Of a stretch of 64,000 nucleotides of DNA, positions 9,714-18,380 are shown in pieces. The position numbers and the translations under genes are program-made. Source of the DNA: Prochlorococcus marinus str. MIT 0919 (GTDB taxonomy: Bacteria > Cyanobacteriota > Cyanobacteriia > PCC-6307 > Cyanobiaceae); assembly GCF_027359375.1 (NCBI RefSeq), contig NZ_CP114779.1, positions 1,652,771 through 1,716,770 on the forward strand, in the 5' to 3' direction. How positions within the stretch are numbered: the stretch's first letter is position 1; each line of letters opens with the position of its first letter. The notes beneath the pieces are model-generated. The model was not told the DNA's origin. It did not search any database and was given only the letters and a program-made list of their open reading frames with translations.

Positions 9714-11507
9714 TTATGGAGACTTCTCCTTGAATATCTTTTCTATTAACATTTTCACAGCATCTTCAAAATTCAGAATAGATACATTCCTATTAGATCT
9801 CTTAAAGAGCTCTACTTGTCCGGATGGAGCATCTCTACCTACAACCAGTCTCCAAGGAATTCCAATTAGATCTGCGTCTTTAAATTTTACGCCAGCTCTC
9901 TCCTTCCTGTCATCAATAAGAACATCAATGCCGTTTTCTTTTAACTTGTTATAAATGAGTTCTCCAAGGTTTCTTTGACCCTCATCTTGAATATTAGCTA
10001 TTACAACAATTACATCAAAAGGAGAGATGCTTAGCGGCCAAATTATTCCTGATTCATCATGGTTTTGCTCAACTGAAGCTTGTGCAAGTCTGGAAACACC
10101 AATCCCATAGCATCCCATCCAGAAAGGTTCTAAACCTCCTCCTTCATTGGTAAAGCCTTTTTCTAGTGCCAAGGAGTACTTTCTTCCTAGTTGAAAAATA
10201 TGACCTACTTCAATTCCTCTTTTCTCTAATAAAACTTCTTTTCTGTTATGACAGCAATTATCGCCAGGCTGCGCTTTCCTAATATCTGCGATCTGTGGAG
10301 TGCCTCCAAGTAGCTCCCAAGTGCAGAAAATTTTATGTTTATGAAGCTCATTTGCTCCACATACAAAACTTTTTAATTCTGAAGCAGTTTGATCTGATAC
10401 TCTTATGAATTGTTTCTCCCAACCCGAAGAATTAGATAAAAAAGAATCTTTTAAATCAGGACCTATTGAACCAAAAGGTAAATCTTTTAACCCCTGCAAT
10501 TTTAAATCTTCTCTTGAAATTGAGCTTATCTTTAATACGTTTTTCTGAGTATGTTTACTAATAAAGTTAATGAGCTTAACTTCATTCAGTTCTTGATCTC
10601 CCCTAATACTTACAAGAATTGGCTGTTTCTCTAAATCTTCGAGAGTTGCTAACATTACAATGACTTTTATTACTTGGTCCGAGTTAAAAGATTCCCCTTC
10701 ACATAATGCATCTATTGTCATTTTATCTTTTGTTTCTATTAAAGACATTTTGCCTGTTTCTAAAGCCTTTGCTTGTTTGGGAATAGAAACGGCTTTCTCT
10801 TGATTTGCAGAGTATCTTCCATCTGAACTAATTAAAATTAAATCCTCACCGGCATCTGCTGTAACCATATACTCTTGTGATGCTGCTCCACCTATTGCTC
10901 CGCTATCTGCCTCTACTGGAACAGTTTCAATCCCACATCGAGAAAAAATATTTTTATAAGCATCTTTCATCTCTTCATAGGTTGACTGAAGGTCTTCTTC
11001 GCTTGAGTGGAAAGAGTATCCATCTTTCATGATAAATTCCCTACTTCTCATCAATCCAAATCTTGGGCGAATTTCATCTCTAAATTTTGTTTGTATTTGA
11101 TATAGGTTTATAGGTAGTTGCTTATAAGAATTTACTGTTTCTCCAACTAGTTTTGTAATGATTTCTTCATGAGTAGGTCCTAAGCCAAGCTCTCTTCCTT
11201 GTCTATCTTTTAAATTAAACATAATACCTTCTCCTTGAGTATAACTCTGCCATCTTCCAGTTTGTTTCCATAATTCTGCAGGATGAAGTTGAGGCAAAAG
11301 TACTTCTAAGCAACCTTTAGAATTAAGTTCTTCTTGAATAATTCTGGTAATCTTTTGCAGAGTTTTCCACATTAGAGGCATGTATGCATATATCCCAGAT
11401 GTTGCACGTTTTATGAAGCCTCCTCGAAGAAGCAATTGATGAGAAATTATATCGGCGTCGGCGGGAACATCCCGCAGCGTCACCAGCATTAGGCGGGAGA
11501 CGCGCAT
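9714..11507 (-). CDS. proS: Prolyl-tRNA synthetase
   Basis: Charges tRNA-Pro. It is the bacterial type with an editing insertion. The class II core has motif 2 (TKFRDEIRPRFGLMRSREF) and motif 3 (GCYGIGVSRL). The insertion spans about residues 225-400, and a C-terminal anticodon-binding domain contains DDRKERAGVKFKDADLIG. The length of 597 aa is typical. It lies 42 bp upstream of psb27 on the same strand. Confidence 0.97.
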   Translation of the reverse strand: MRVSRLMLVTLRDVPADADIISHQLLLRGGFIKRATSGIYAYMPLMWKTLQKITRIIQEELNSKGCLEVLLPQLHPAELWKQTGRWQSYTQGEGIMFNLKDRQGRELGLGPTHEEIITKLVGETVNSYKQLPINLYQIQTKFRDEIRPRFGLMRSREFIMKDGYSFHSSEEDLQSTYEEMKDAYKNIFSRCGIETVPVEADSGAIGGAASQEYMVTADAGEDLILISSDGRYSANQEKAVSIPKQAKALETGKMSLIETKDKMTIDALCEGESFNSDQVIKVIVMLATLEDLEKQPILVSIRGDQELNEVKLINFISKHTQKNVLKISSISREDLKLQGLKDLPFGSIGPDLKDSFLSNSSGWEKQFIRVSDQTASELKSFVCGANELHKHKIFCTWELLGGTPQIADIRKAQPGDNCCHNRKEVLLEKRGIEVGHIFQLGRKYSLALEKGFTNEGGGLEPFWMGCYGIGVSRLAQASVEQNHDESGIIWPLSISPFDVIVVIANIQDEGQRNLGELIYNKLKENGIDVLIDDRKERAGVKFKDADLIGIPWRLVVGRDAPSGQVELFKRSNRNVSILNFEDAVKMLIEKIFKEKSP

Positions 11508-11664
11508 GACTCTCTTTCCTTTGGTACTGAGTCATGATGATACCGCTCTTTAAGCAAACTGAAACAACCGCTTGTGAAAGTGTCCTTTCTGCACAAATGG
11601 ACATAGATCTTTCACGCCTTGTCTGCTAATTTCTGCAAAGTTTTTTTCGCCCTGTTCTTAGATC

Positions 11665-12120
11665 ATGTTTAATGGGGCAGTGGATATAAATCAATCTCAA
11701 GCATCCGGTATTAACCCAGACCTTAAATCTGTTATCTCTAATGGTGATTCTTTGGTTGGTATAGACGAAGTTCAGAAGTCACTGAATCGATCTAGAGCTT
11801 CTGTTTATAGGTATACCAATACTGACAGCAGGAATCTCAATCCTCCATTCAATCCGAGGAAGCTTAATCCTGAATTTAGAAGTGATCAAAAGGACCCTCT
11901 TTTGTTTCACCCAAATGAGGTGGCAAGATTTGCTAAAGATATTCTTAGAATTAAAGAGGTCACAGTTGAAGTATTAAATTCACCTTCTACTGCTACTCAA
12001 AACGTATTGGGTTCTATCCTTGAGGAGTTGAAACTCATAAGGATGCACCTTGAAACTAAGTCAAATTCAGCAGAAGGTTTTGCAAATAAACAAAATAACA
12101 AAGACTGGCCAGCAGCATAG
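11665..12120 (+). CDS. Hypothetical protein with HTH-like segment
   Basis: A 151-aa soluble protein I cannot assign. Residues about 30-58 (IDEVQKSLNRSRASVYRYTN) look like a MerR- or excisionase-type helix-turn-helix: a short helix, a turn, and a recognition-like helix rich in Arg and Ser. A second part contains LLFHPNEVARFAKDILRIKEVT and a C-terminal amphipathic helix (LGSILEELKLIRMHLE) that could dimerise. It stands alone, divergent from proS, so a DNA-binding role is inference only. Confidence 0.6.
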   Translation: MFNGAVDINQSQASGINPDLKSVISNGDSLVGIDEVQKSLNRSRASVYRYTNTDSRNLNPPFNPRKLNPEFRSDQKDPLLFHPNEVARFAKDILRIKEVTVEVLNSPSTATQNVLGSILEELKLIRMHLETKSNSAEGFANKQNNKDWPAA

Positions 12121-12235
12121 TTAATTCAAAAAAGTGACCCCTTAAATACTCGTAATTATTAGATAAATTCCATCGGGTCTATTAAGATGCTAATTAAACC
12201 CCCATGAATTTTTTATATCTTTTTATTTAATCTGA

Positions 12236-12523
12236 ATGGATTCAGAATCAACTTCATCGCGGCAACAGCTCCAGGAGGTTAACCCTCCATCAGGTTTTAA
12301 ACCAGGAGAAGACTCTCAGGAGGGTGATGATGAAGACCCTTATAGTTGGAATGGTCCGTCCAATGCTTTGCTTGGTTTGGCTATAGCGATTACTTCAATC
12401 GGTGTTCCACTGTTGGTTGTGTTAATCGATCAGCCCCCTTCCAATGAAAAAACAGTTCCTTCTGCCTTAGAACCTTATGGATCTAAGTCCTCTTCCTCCA
12501 TCTCCTTCGCAAGGTTTAGTTAA
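12236..12523 (+). CDS. Small single-pass membrane protein
   Basis: A 95-aa protein with an acidic, Pro/Ser-rich N-terminus (about residues 1-42), one strong transmembrane helix (ALLGLAIAITSIGVPLLVVLI, about 43-63) and a Ser-rich tail. Its 3' end overlaps the start of ppa by 47 bp in another frame, so the two are likely translationally linked. I recognise no family. The long acidic cytoplasmic segment followed by SWNGPSNALLGLA resembles small picocyanobacterial membrane proteins of unknown role. Confidence 0.65.
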   Translation: MDSESTSSRQQLQEVNPPSGFKPGEDSQEGDDEDPYSWNGPSNALLGLAIAITSIGVPLLVVLIDQPPSNEKTVPSALEPYGSKSSSSISFARFS

Positions 12524-12998
12524 CCTTATTGTTGAAATACCAGCAGGGAGTAGAAACAAGTATGAATACTTTTCCAAAGCAGGAGTAATGGCTTTGGATA
12601 GAGTTTTGCATTCGTCTGTTAGATACCCCTTTGACTATGGTTTTGTCCCTAACACTCTTGCTGAAGATGGAGCACCTTTAGATGCAATGGTAATAATGGA
12701 GGAGCCAACATTTGCGGGTTGTCTTATCCAGGCGAGGCCAATAGGGGTACTTGATATGCATGATTCAGGTGCATATGACGGTAAATTATTGTGCATACCA
12801 ACGGCAGATCCACGTCAAAATGGTATTAACAGCATTAAGCAAATTTCTCCTAGCCAGCTTGAAGATGTAGCAGAGTTCTTTAGAACATATAAGAGTTTAG
12901 AAGGCAGAGTTGTTGTTATAGATGGCTGGAGGGATTTTGATGCTGTGGCAGATTTACTACAAACATGTATTGATGCGAATAATCAATCCCATAAATAA
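12477..12998 (+). CDS. ppa: Inorganic pyrophosphatase
   Basis: Soluble family I pyrophosphatase that hydrolyses PPi from biosynthesis. It contains the typical EIPAGSRNKYEY, RYPFDYGFVPNT and the metal-binding DGAPLDAMVIM. 173 aa is a normal length. Its ATG lies inside the preceding membrane-protein gene (47-bp overlap). Confidence 0.96.
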   Translation: MDLSPLPPSPSQGLVNLIVEIPAGSRNKYEYFSKAGVMALDRVLHSSVRYPFDYGFVPNTLAEDGAPLDAMVIMEEPTFAGCLIQARPIGVLDMHDSGAYDGKLLCIPTADPRQNGINSIKQISPSQLEDVAEFFRTYKSLEGRVVVIDGWRDFDAVADLLQTCIDANNQSHK

Positions 12999-13055
12999 AT
13001 TATTTTCTTCAAAGGATTTATGGTATATCATACTGGTTCCTTCTAGATATTGATT

Positions 13056-13418
13056 ATGATCAAAAAAGTTACTATATATAGTTATTCTATGTGTGGAACT
13101 TGTAGGAAGGCTTTGAAATGGTTGAACGATAACAAGATCGAATATGAATTATTGGATATTACAAAAGAAGTTCCTTCTAAAGAACTTATTTTAAGTGCTA
13201 TAGAACAATTGGGAGATAGGAAGTATCTTTTTAATACTAGTGGTAAGAGTTACAGATCCTTGGGCTCAAATGTTGTTAAAGCAATGACAAAGGATGAATC
13301 ATTGAAAGCTCTTTGTAATGATGGAAAGCTTATTAAAAGACCCTTTTTGGTTGATAGTAATAAACATATATTAATTGGGTTTAACGAGCTTAAATGGAGC
13401 GATCATTTTTTGAGATAG
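13056..13418 (+). CDS. ArsC/Spx-family thioredoxin-fold protein
   Basis: A 120-aa thioredoxin-fold protein of the ArsC/Spx/MgsR family. It has the N-terminal CGTC motif (YSYSMCGTCRKALKWL) and the C-terminal KRPFLVDSN segment with the Arg-Pro typical of the family. It could be an arsenate reductase or a regulator such as Spx; family membership does not settle this. The ATG at 13056 is preferred over an in-frame TTG two codons upstream. The 3' end overlaps the convergent 499-aa gene by 29 bp. Confidence 0.8.
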   Translation: MIKKVTIYSYSMCGTCRKALKWLNDNKIEYELLDITKEVPSKELILSAIEQLGDRKYLFNTSGKSYRSLGSNVVKAMTKDESLKALCNDGKLIKRPFLVDSNKHILIGFNELKWSDHFLR

Positions 13419-14889
13419 AGTTTAAGTCATCTAGTTCAATAATTAGATCACTAAAGTCAGTATTATTTTTGAATTGTCTAAAGCTAAATATTTTAATTCC
13501 TTCTAGGAAGGATGTTATTAACTCTTGACTCTCACTCAGTATTGCTTCTTCTTCTAGAGATGATGCTAATTCTTCCCAGAACTTATCTATAGCCTCTAAT
13601 GCTATCTTTTCCATTTGATAATCCTTGGCAGATAATCGCTCACCAGTATTTTTTGATAAACCTAGAATTACATCTGCCATGCTCGATGCGAGTTTCATGC
13701 TTATAACTGACTCTGCCCTGTCAATTATTTGATTGTCTCTTAATGGAATAGGCAACTTGGAACTTTCTATGCTTTTCTGAAGTGAATGATTTAATAGTGC
13801 TATAAGCTGAGCCCGCATATTAGGCCCTATTTTCTTTAGTAATAATGGCATCCATAGTCTTAAGAATTCTTTTAATTCACTACTTCCTTTCTTCCCGGGT
13901 GACTTATAGCTACATAAGCCCCGTATCCTATTAGGTAGAAGATTTGATTGAATATTTTGCTGGAAAGAATCTATGATTTTCACAGTTAATACCTCAAATA
14001 ATTCAATAGCAAGTACTGCAACTACCCACTGACTTATAGCTGCTCTTAATGGCTCAATTTGAATTAATTTTGCATAAGAAAGCTTTGCAATTGTTGGGAA
14101 TATTCGTAGTAATCTTAGAAAAGGTGTGAAAAATAAAATGTCTCCCCATTGCTTGATAATTGCATCTTTCCAAGTAATGGTTCTAAACCTAATCTTTAAT
14201 AAATATGCTTGCAGAATTATATTTATTAAAAATAAAAGTTGAAATGGTAAATCTAATTTCCAAGAGTAATCTAAAATCCTACCGTCTTGATTTTTTTGCA
14301 GTATATAGCTTGCGTTTAACTTTGGTATTATCTTTTCTTTTAAGAACTTAGACTCATTACTCCACCCATTCTGCTTAATATATTCCCTTGTATGAAATTT
14401 AGTTATTGAATCTTTATAGTCTCTTTCTCCGATACGCGTTACAAGACGCTTTTTTATCATCTCAATATTGTTAATATTTGTGTTAACTCTACTCCTCTCT
14501 AGCTCATCTATAGCGGACATTATAAGTTGCTTGTTTTGATTAAGCATTTGTTCCAATCTTTGATCTTTAAATTCTTTCTTTGAAATAAAGTTGTCAAGAC
14601 TTTGATAGCTTTTAATATATTCTTGACTTTTTTGATGCATTCCAACTCCTTTGATCTTGTCATACCTCGCAGTGATATTTGGAAGCGAGTAAAATGAAAC
14701 CTCTAATGAGGGAATATTGAAAAGTTGAAATTTTTTGTTGACCCAAAAACTTCTTAGTTGTATATAACTTATGTCGAATATGGCCCAGGCTAGATTCGCT
14801 ACCGCTAGGAACGCTATTGCCTTGTTCCATTTATCAAAAAATTGTTGCTTAGGTGTTGGTTTCGTATTTTGCCAGCGAGGACGAATCAT
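13390..14889 (-). CDS. Large hypothetical membrane protein
   Basis: A 499-aa protein of unknown function. It has one N-terminal hydrophobic helix (AIAFLAVANLAWAIFDISYI, about 29-48), then a Lys/Arg/Asn-rich, partly coiled-coil region to about 205. A membrane region at about 215-310 follows, with PFQLLFLINIILQAYLL and ILFFTPFLRLLRIFPTIAKL; the latter has spaced Arg residues loosely like a voltage-sensor S4 helix. The C-terminal 170 residues are soluble and helical. It resembles conserved cyanobacterial membrane proteins, but I cannot name it. It is divergent from lepB. Confidence 0.6.
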   Translation of the reverse strand: MIRPRWQNTKPTPKQQFFDKWNKAIAFLAVANLAWAIFDISYIQLRSFWVNKKFQLFNIPSLEVSFYSLPNITARYDKIKGVGMHQKSQEYIKSYQSLDNFISKKEFKDQRLEQMLNQNKQLIMSAIDELERSRVNTNINNIEMIKKRLVTRIGERDYKDSITKFHTREYIKQNGWSNESKFLKEKIIPKLNASYILQKNQDGRILDYSWKLDLPFQLLFLINIILQAYLLKIRFRTITWKDAIIKQWGDILFFTPFLRLLRIFPTIAKLSYAKLIQIEPLRAAISQWVVAVLAIELFEVLTVKIIDSFQQNIQSNLLPNRIRGLCSYKSPGKKGSSELKEFLRLWMPLLLKKIGPNMRAQLIALLNHSLQKSIESSKLPIPLRDNQIIDRAESVISMKLASSMADVILGLSKNTGERLSAKDYQMEKIALEAIDKFWEELASSLEEEAILSESQELITSFLEGIKIFSFRQFKNNTDFSDLIIELDDLNSISKNDRSI

Positions 14890-15013
14890 AATTACTATCT
14901 CTTCTATTTAACTTAATGGTATATATACGAAGTGACTATCCTTCGCTTCTGAATTCATTCAAATGCATAAGGTTTAATTGCAAAAAACCAACTCAAGAAT
15001 TGATGGCGACTTT

Positions 15014-15697
15014 ATGAAAAAAAAGAATTCAAGTAACTCGGGATTTTTCTATGGACTCTGGGATTTTTGGGGACCTCTTTTGGTGACATTATCTTTATAC
15101 ACCGGCATAAGAGTTCTCTTGGCTGAAGCGAGGTATATACCTTCTGGTTCTATGACTCCCACTCTTCAAATCAATGATCGTCTTTTCATTGAAAAATTAA
15201 CCTTTAGACGAAGAACACCGAAGAGGGGGGAAATAGTTGTATTTAACTCTCCTCATTCTTTTGATAAAACATTAATCTCTCAGCGCTTAAGACCATTACC
15301 TTCAAATCTTAAATGTGTCTTTTTAAGCTTGCCGATTGTAAATTCCTTTCCAGCAATTGGTGACCAAGCATGTGATGCCTACATAAAAAGAGTCGTTGCT
15401 ATAGAAGGTGACGAGATCCTTGTTGGACTTAGAGGTGAATTATATGTTAATGGTGAGTTACTGGAAGAAAGTTATGTAAGAAATTATTGTGGTTTATCTA
15501 TTGCGAATATAAGCAATTGTAAGGCTTTAAGAAGTCGTGTCCCGGAAGGTAATGTTTTTGTTCTGGGTGATAATCGTAGTAATAGCTGGGATGGAAGGTA
15601 TTGGCCGGCTAGTCCATTCTTGCCGACAAAAGAAATTATAGGTAAAGCCTCTTGGAGGTTTTGGCCGCTTACTAGAATGGGGCCTGTTCATGAATAA
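15014..15697 (+). CDS. lepB: Signal peptidase I
   Basis: Removes signal peptides from exported proteins. It has one N-terminal transmembrane helix (about 20-38) and the catalytic serine in PSGSMTPTLQINDRL. The general-base lysine is in YIKRVVAIEGDEI, and VLGDNRSNSWDGRYW is the conserved box E. The ATG at 15014 gives 227 aa. An in-frame TTG at 14978 preceded by AAGG would add 12 residues and cannot be excluded. Its 3' end overlaps the convergent dihydroorotase-like gene by 26 bp. Confidence 0.92.
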   Translation: MKKKNSSNSGFFYGLWDFWGPLLVTLSLYTGIRVLLAEARYIPSGSMTPTLQINDRLFIEKLTFRRRTPKRGEIVVFNSPHSFDKTLISQRLRPLPSNLKCVFLSLPIVNSFPAIGDQACDAYIKRVVAIEGDEILVGLRGELYVNGELLEESYVRNYCGLSIANISNCKALRSRVPEGNVFVLGDNRSNSWDGRYWPASPFLPTKEIIGKASWRFWPLTRMGPVHE

Positions 15698-16952
15698 GTC
15701 CACAAGCTTCAACTCCTCCTATGAAATTGTCAACTCTCAGGGGCTCATTAGAGTTTAAACCAATAGGATTTTGATGAGAAATCTTATTTAGGTTTTTAGC
15801 AGGGTCAAATAGTAACCATCGGTTACTACCAATCTTTAATCTCTCTGTTGGTAAAGCTAATATCTCTGAAGGACCAAAACTTAGAACTTGCCATAATTCC
15901 TCTACAGACCATCCATTGTTTTGGATTAGTTCTTCCCACAGAGAAGGAAGTACTAAGTGATGTCCAGTAACGCCTGGCAGTCTTTGATCTGCTGGTTTTT
16001 TGCTTTCAGCTTTCATCAAAGGGATGGCATGAACGGCGACCCCCGTAAGCGTATTTTCTTTTAAAGCCCTTATTAAACTATTCCGGTCTTCTGAGTCGCC
16101 TAGGGATGGACATACTCTTAATCCAGTAGATGTAAACCCAAGCTTTGAGCTGTCTGATAAAAGGTGCCACCAGGAAACACTTGCCATGGGTTTTGGCAAG
16201 CTTCTCGCAAGCATTGCAACGCCTTCAGCCGTAGATAGATTCATTAATCTTAAATTAATCTCAGGGTGTTGCCTTTGGAGATCAAGAAGTACGCCTAAAG
16301 GAATTGTTTCGCTAGCAACAGGGTCTAAATGGAATCCCAGCCGCAGAGTTTCTACACTTTCTCTTAAAATTCCATTTCCTTGAATGGCTTTATCTCTTGG
16401 GGCAATAAGGACAGGAGCTTTCCCTATCTCGCCAAGTAAGAATACCTTTTTAATAAATTCAATTGGCGGTATGTAATCATCGCAAGAAAAGCCTTTTGCA
16501 CCAAATTTTAGGAGATCTCTGTGAGGTGATAATTCTTGACCTTTTCCATTTAAGCTGAGGCTTCCCCAGAGATGAAATAATACATCTGTGCTGTTTGGTG
16601 TGAGTCCGAGTGATAAATGTTCAGGCTTGTCTCTCCAAGTATTGCCTTTAGGGAGAAGTCCAATTTGACCATACCCTCCGATTGCAGCTTTGCTTTTCAG
16701 ACTCGTTAGTGTTTCACTTAAGCCATTTAATGGATCTTCAAGAGTGGAGTGTGGGTCGACTAAGCATGGAGCAAGAATTTTGTTTTTGGCTGGAGTCTTT
16801 TTTAATCTAAGCTTTTTAGCCATGTCATGAGCCTCATCTCCAAAAGCTCGTATTTCGTTATCACATATGAGAACAGTCCCTTCAAATAAAGATTCCTTTG
16901 CGCCTAAAAGAATCTTAACTGGGCTTAATAAAATCGACATATTCATATGCAT
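15672..16952 (-). CDS. Dihydroorotase-like protein, probably catalytically inactive
   Basis: An amidohydrolase-fold protein of about 426 aa aligned with cyanobacterial dihydroorotases. The start chosen is the ATG at 16952, preceded by AAGGAG at 7-nt spacing and overlapping the upstream stop as TAATG. The usual metal-binding DxHxHxREP is replaced by DPHSTLEDP (16757-16731). The expected AHxED, HxSTAE and TDHAPH boxes read as API-, NLSTAE and AVHAIP-like segments without the ligand residues. It is therefore likely a pseudo-enzyme like Bacillus PyrX, perhaps a structural partner; a true PyrC may be elsewhere. Confidence 0.8.
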   Translation of the reverse strand: MHMNMSILLSPVKILLGAKESLFEGTVLICDNEIRAFGDEAHDMAKKLRLKKTPAKNKILAPCLVDPHSTLEDPLNGLSETLTSLKSKAAIGGYGQIGLLPKGNTWRDKPEHLSLGLTPNSTDVLFHLWGSLSLNGKGQELSPHRDLLKFGAKGFSCDDYIPPIEFIKKVFLLGEIGKAPVLIAPRDKAIQGNGILRESVETLRLGFHLDPVASETIPLGVLLDLQRQHPEINLRLMNLSTAEGVAMLARSLPKPMASVSWWHLLSDSSKLGFTSTGLRVCPSLGDSEDRNSLIRALKENTLTGVAVHAIPLMKAESKKPADQRLPGVTGHHLVLPSLWEELIQNNGWSVEELWQVLSFGPSEILALPTERLKIGSNRWLLFDPAKNLNKISHQNPIGLNSNEPLRVDNFIGGVEACGLIHEQAPF

Positions 16953-18286
16953 TAAAGAGCTCCTTGAGCTGTACAATCTATCAGGCCTCCTAGATGTGAG
17001 GTGATATTTAGGCTTGTAATAATTGCTAAACCTTCTTCGTCATCTGGGATGTCTATTACTGTAATGCCGCCATTACCTTGCTTGATCATCCAAATGTCTG
17101 ATGGACTAAGTCCTAGTAAGTTGCAGATTATGGTTTTATTTACTGCATCGTGAGCTACTACTAATGCAGTGTCAGTGCTCGAAAGACTATCGCAAATTTG
17201 CATCCAGCAACCAACAGCACGATCCCAGACATCCTGTATGGTTTCACCATCAGGCATTTGAACTTTTTCTGGCGAAACTTGCCATTCTTTTAATAACCCC
17301 CCCCACGAATTTTTTATTTCTGACTCAAGCTTTCCTTCCCATTGGCCATGCCCTATTTCTATCAGCTCTTCAATGCATTTGATTTTTATATTTGAATTGT
17401 TTTTAAGTATTATTTTTGCTGTTTCCAAAGGTCTTGACATAGAGCTGCTAAAGACCTTGCTGAATTCTGTATTGCGTAAGAATTTGTTTGCGGCATTTGC
17501 TTGCTTTTTACCATTGTCATTTAGTGGAATATCTATTTGACCTTGGAATCGCCCTTCCTTATTCCAATTTGTTTCACCATGTCTTACAAGAATGATGCGA
17601 GCATTGCTCTTTTGTTTTGGGAATGGAGAACCCAAATGAGATGTAATGTTAAGACTTTCTATTTGTGTATTGTTAGAGCCTTTCTTAAGACCAGAGTTGA
17701 TTTTTATAACAGATATTGAAGCATTGTCTAACCGAATCCTTCTAAAGCCATTTTCTGGTTTCCCTATTAATTGTAATATTATGCAACGGAGAATTGCGTT
17801 GTGACCAACTATTAGGACATTTTCTTCTTTTATTGGATCATGCCTATTTAATAAGTTTGCTATAAACTCTTCAGCTTGATCCATTAAGTCTTTGATTGGT
17901 TTGTATTGACTTCCGTCTTCTTTTGTTAAAACAAGTGCGTTGGGATTCTTTTTCCAAATGCCAAACTGTTCTGGGTAATTTGACTGAACTTCCTCACTTG
18001 TCAGTCCACTCCATTGACCTAAATCAACTTCTAAAAGATTTTTGTCGTAGATTATTTTGAGTTCGCTATTCCTATCTTTGAGCAATTCTTTAGTTGTATC
18101 TGCAGCTCTTTGAAGAGGAGAGCTATAAACACTATCAATTGATAGATCTGCAAGCTTTAGTCTTGCTTTCTTTGCTTGGAGAGTTCCTTCTTCAGTAAGA
18201 GTTGAAAGGTCATTGCGACCTTGTATTCGATTTTGTAAGTTGAAACTACTTAATCCATGTCGAACTAGCAGCAGTCGCAGAGTCAT
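16952..18286 (-). CDS. Tandem histidine phosphatase (phosphoglycerate mutase family)
   Basis: A 444-aa protein with two phosphoglycerate mutase-like domains in tandem. Domain 1 (about 1-205) has LLVRHGLSSFN and a later VGHNAIL. Domain 2 (about 225-440) has LVRHGETNWN and VVAHDAVN. Both keep the phosphohistidine RHG and the second catalytic His, so both may be active. The substrate is unknown: a phosphoglycerate mutase, a sugar phosphatase or an alpha-ribazole phosphatase are all possible. It is co-transcribed with the dihydroorotase-like gene through a 1-bp overlap. Confidence 0.85.
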   Translation of the reverse strand: MTLRLLLVRHGLSSFNLQNRIQGRNDLSTLTEEGTLQAKKARLKLADLSIDSVYSSPLQRAADTTKELLKDRNSELKIIYDKNLLEVDLGQWSGLTSEEVQSNYPEQFGIWKKNPNALVLTKEDGSQYKPIKDLMDQAEEFIANLLNRHDPIKEENVLIVGHNAILRCIILQLIGKPENGFRRIRLDNASISVIKINSGLKKGSNNTQIESLNITSHLGSPFPKQKSNARIILVRHGETNWNKEGRFQGQIDIPLNDNGKKQANAANKFLRNTEFSKVFSSSMSRPLETAKIILKNNSNIKIKCIEELIEIGHGQWEGKLESEIKNSWGGLLKEWQVSPEKVQMPDGETIQDVWDRAVGCWMQICDSLSSTDTALVVAHDAVNKTIICNLLGLSPSDIWMIKQGNGGITVIDIPDDEEGLAIITSLNITSHLGGLIDCTAQGAL

Positions 18287-18380
18287 TGGCAGAAGTTCTT
18301 TACGAACTCATCTTATGAATAGTCTGTCAACCTAATGTTAATTAGGGCATGAGAATTGTTCTTTCCTCATTTTTTATTTA

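Noticed and set aside
11323..11604. Minus-strand 93-aa frame overlapping the proS start
   Set aside because: It runs through proS in another frame and has no family-like sequence; a shadow.
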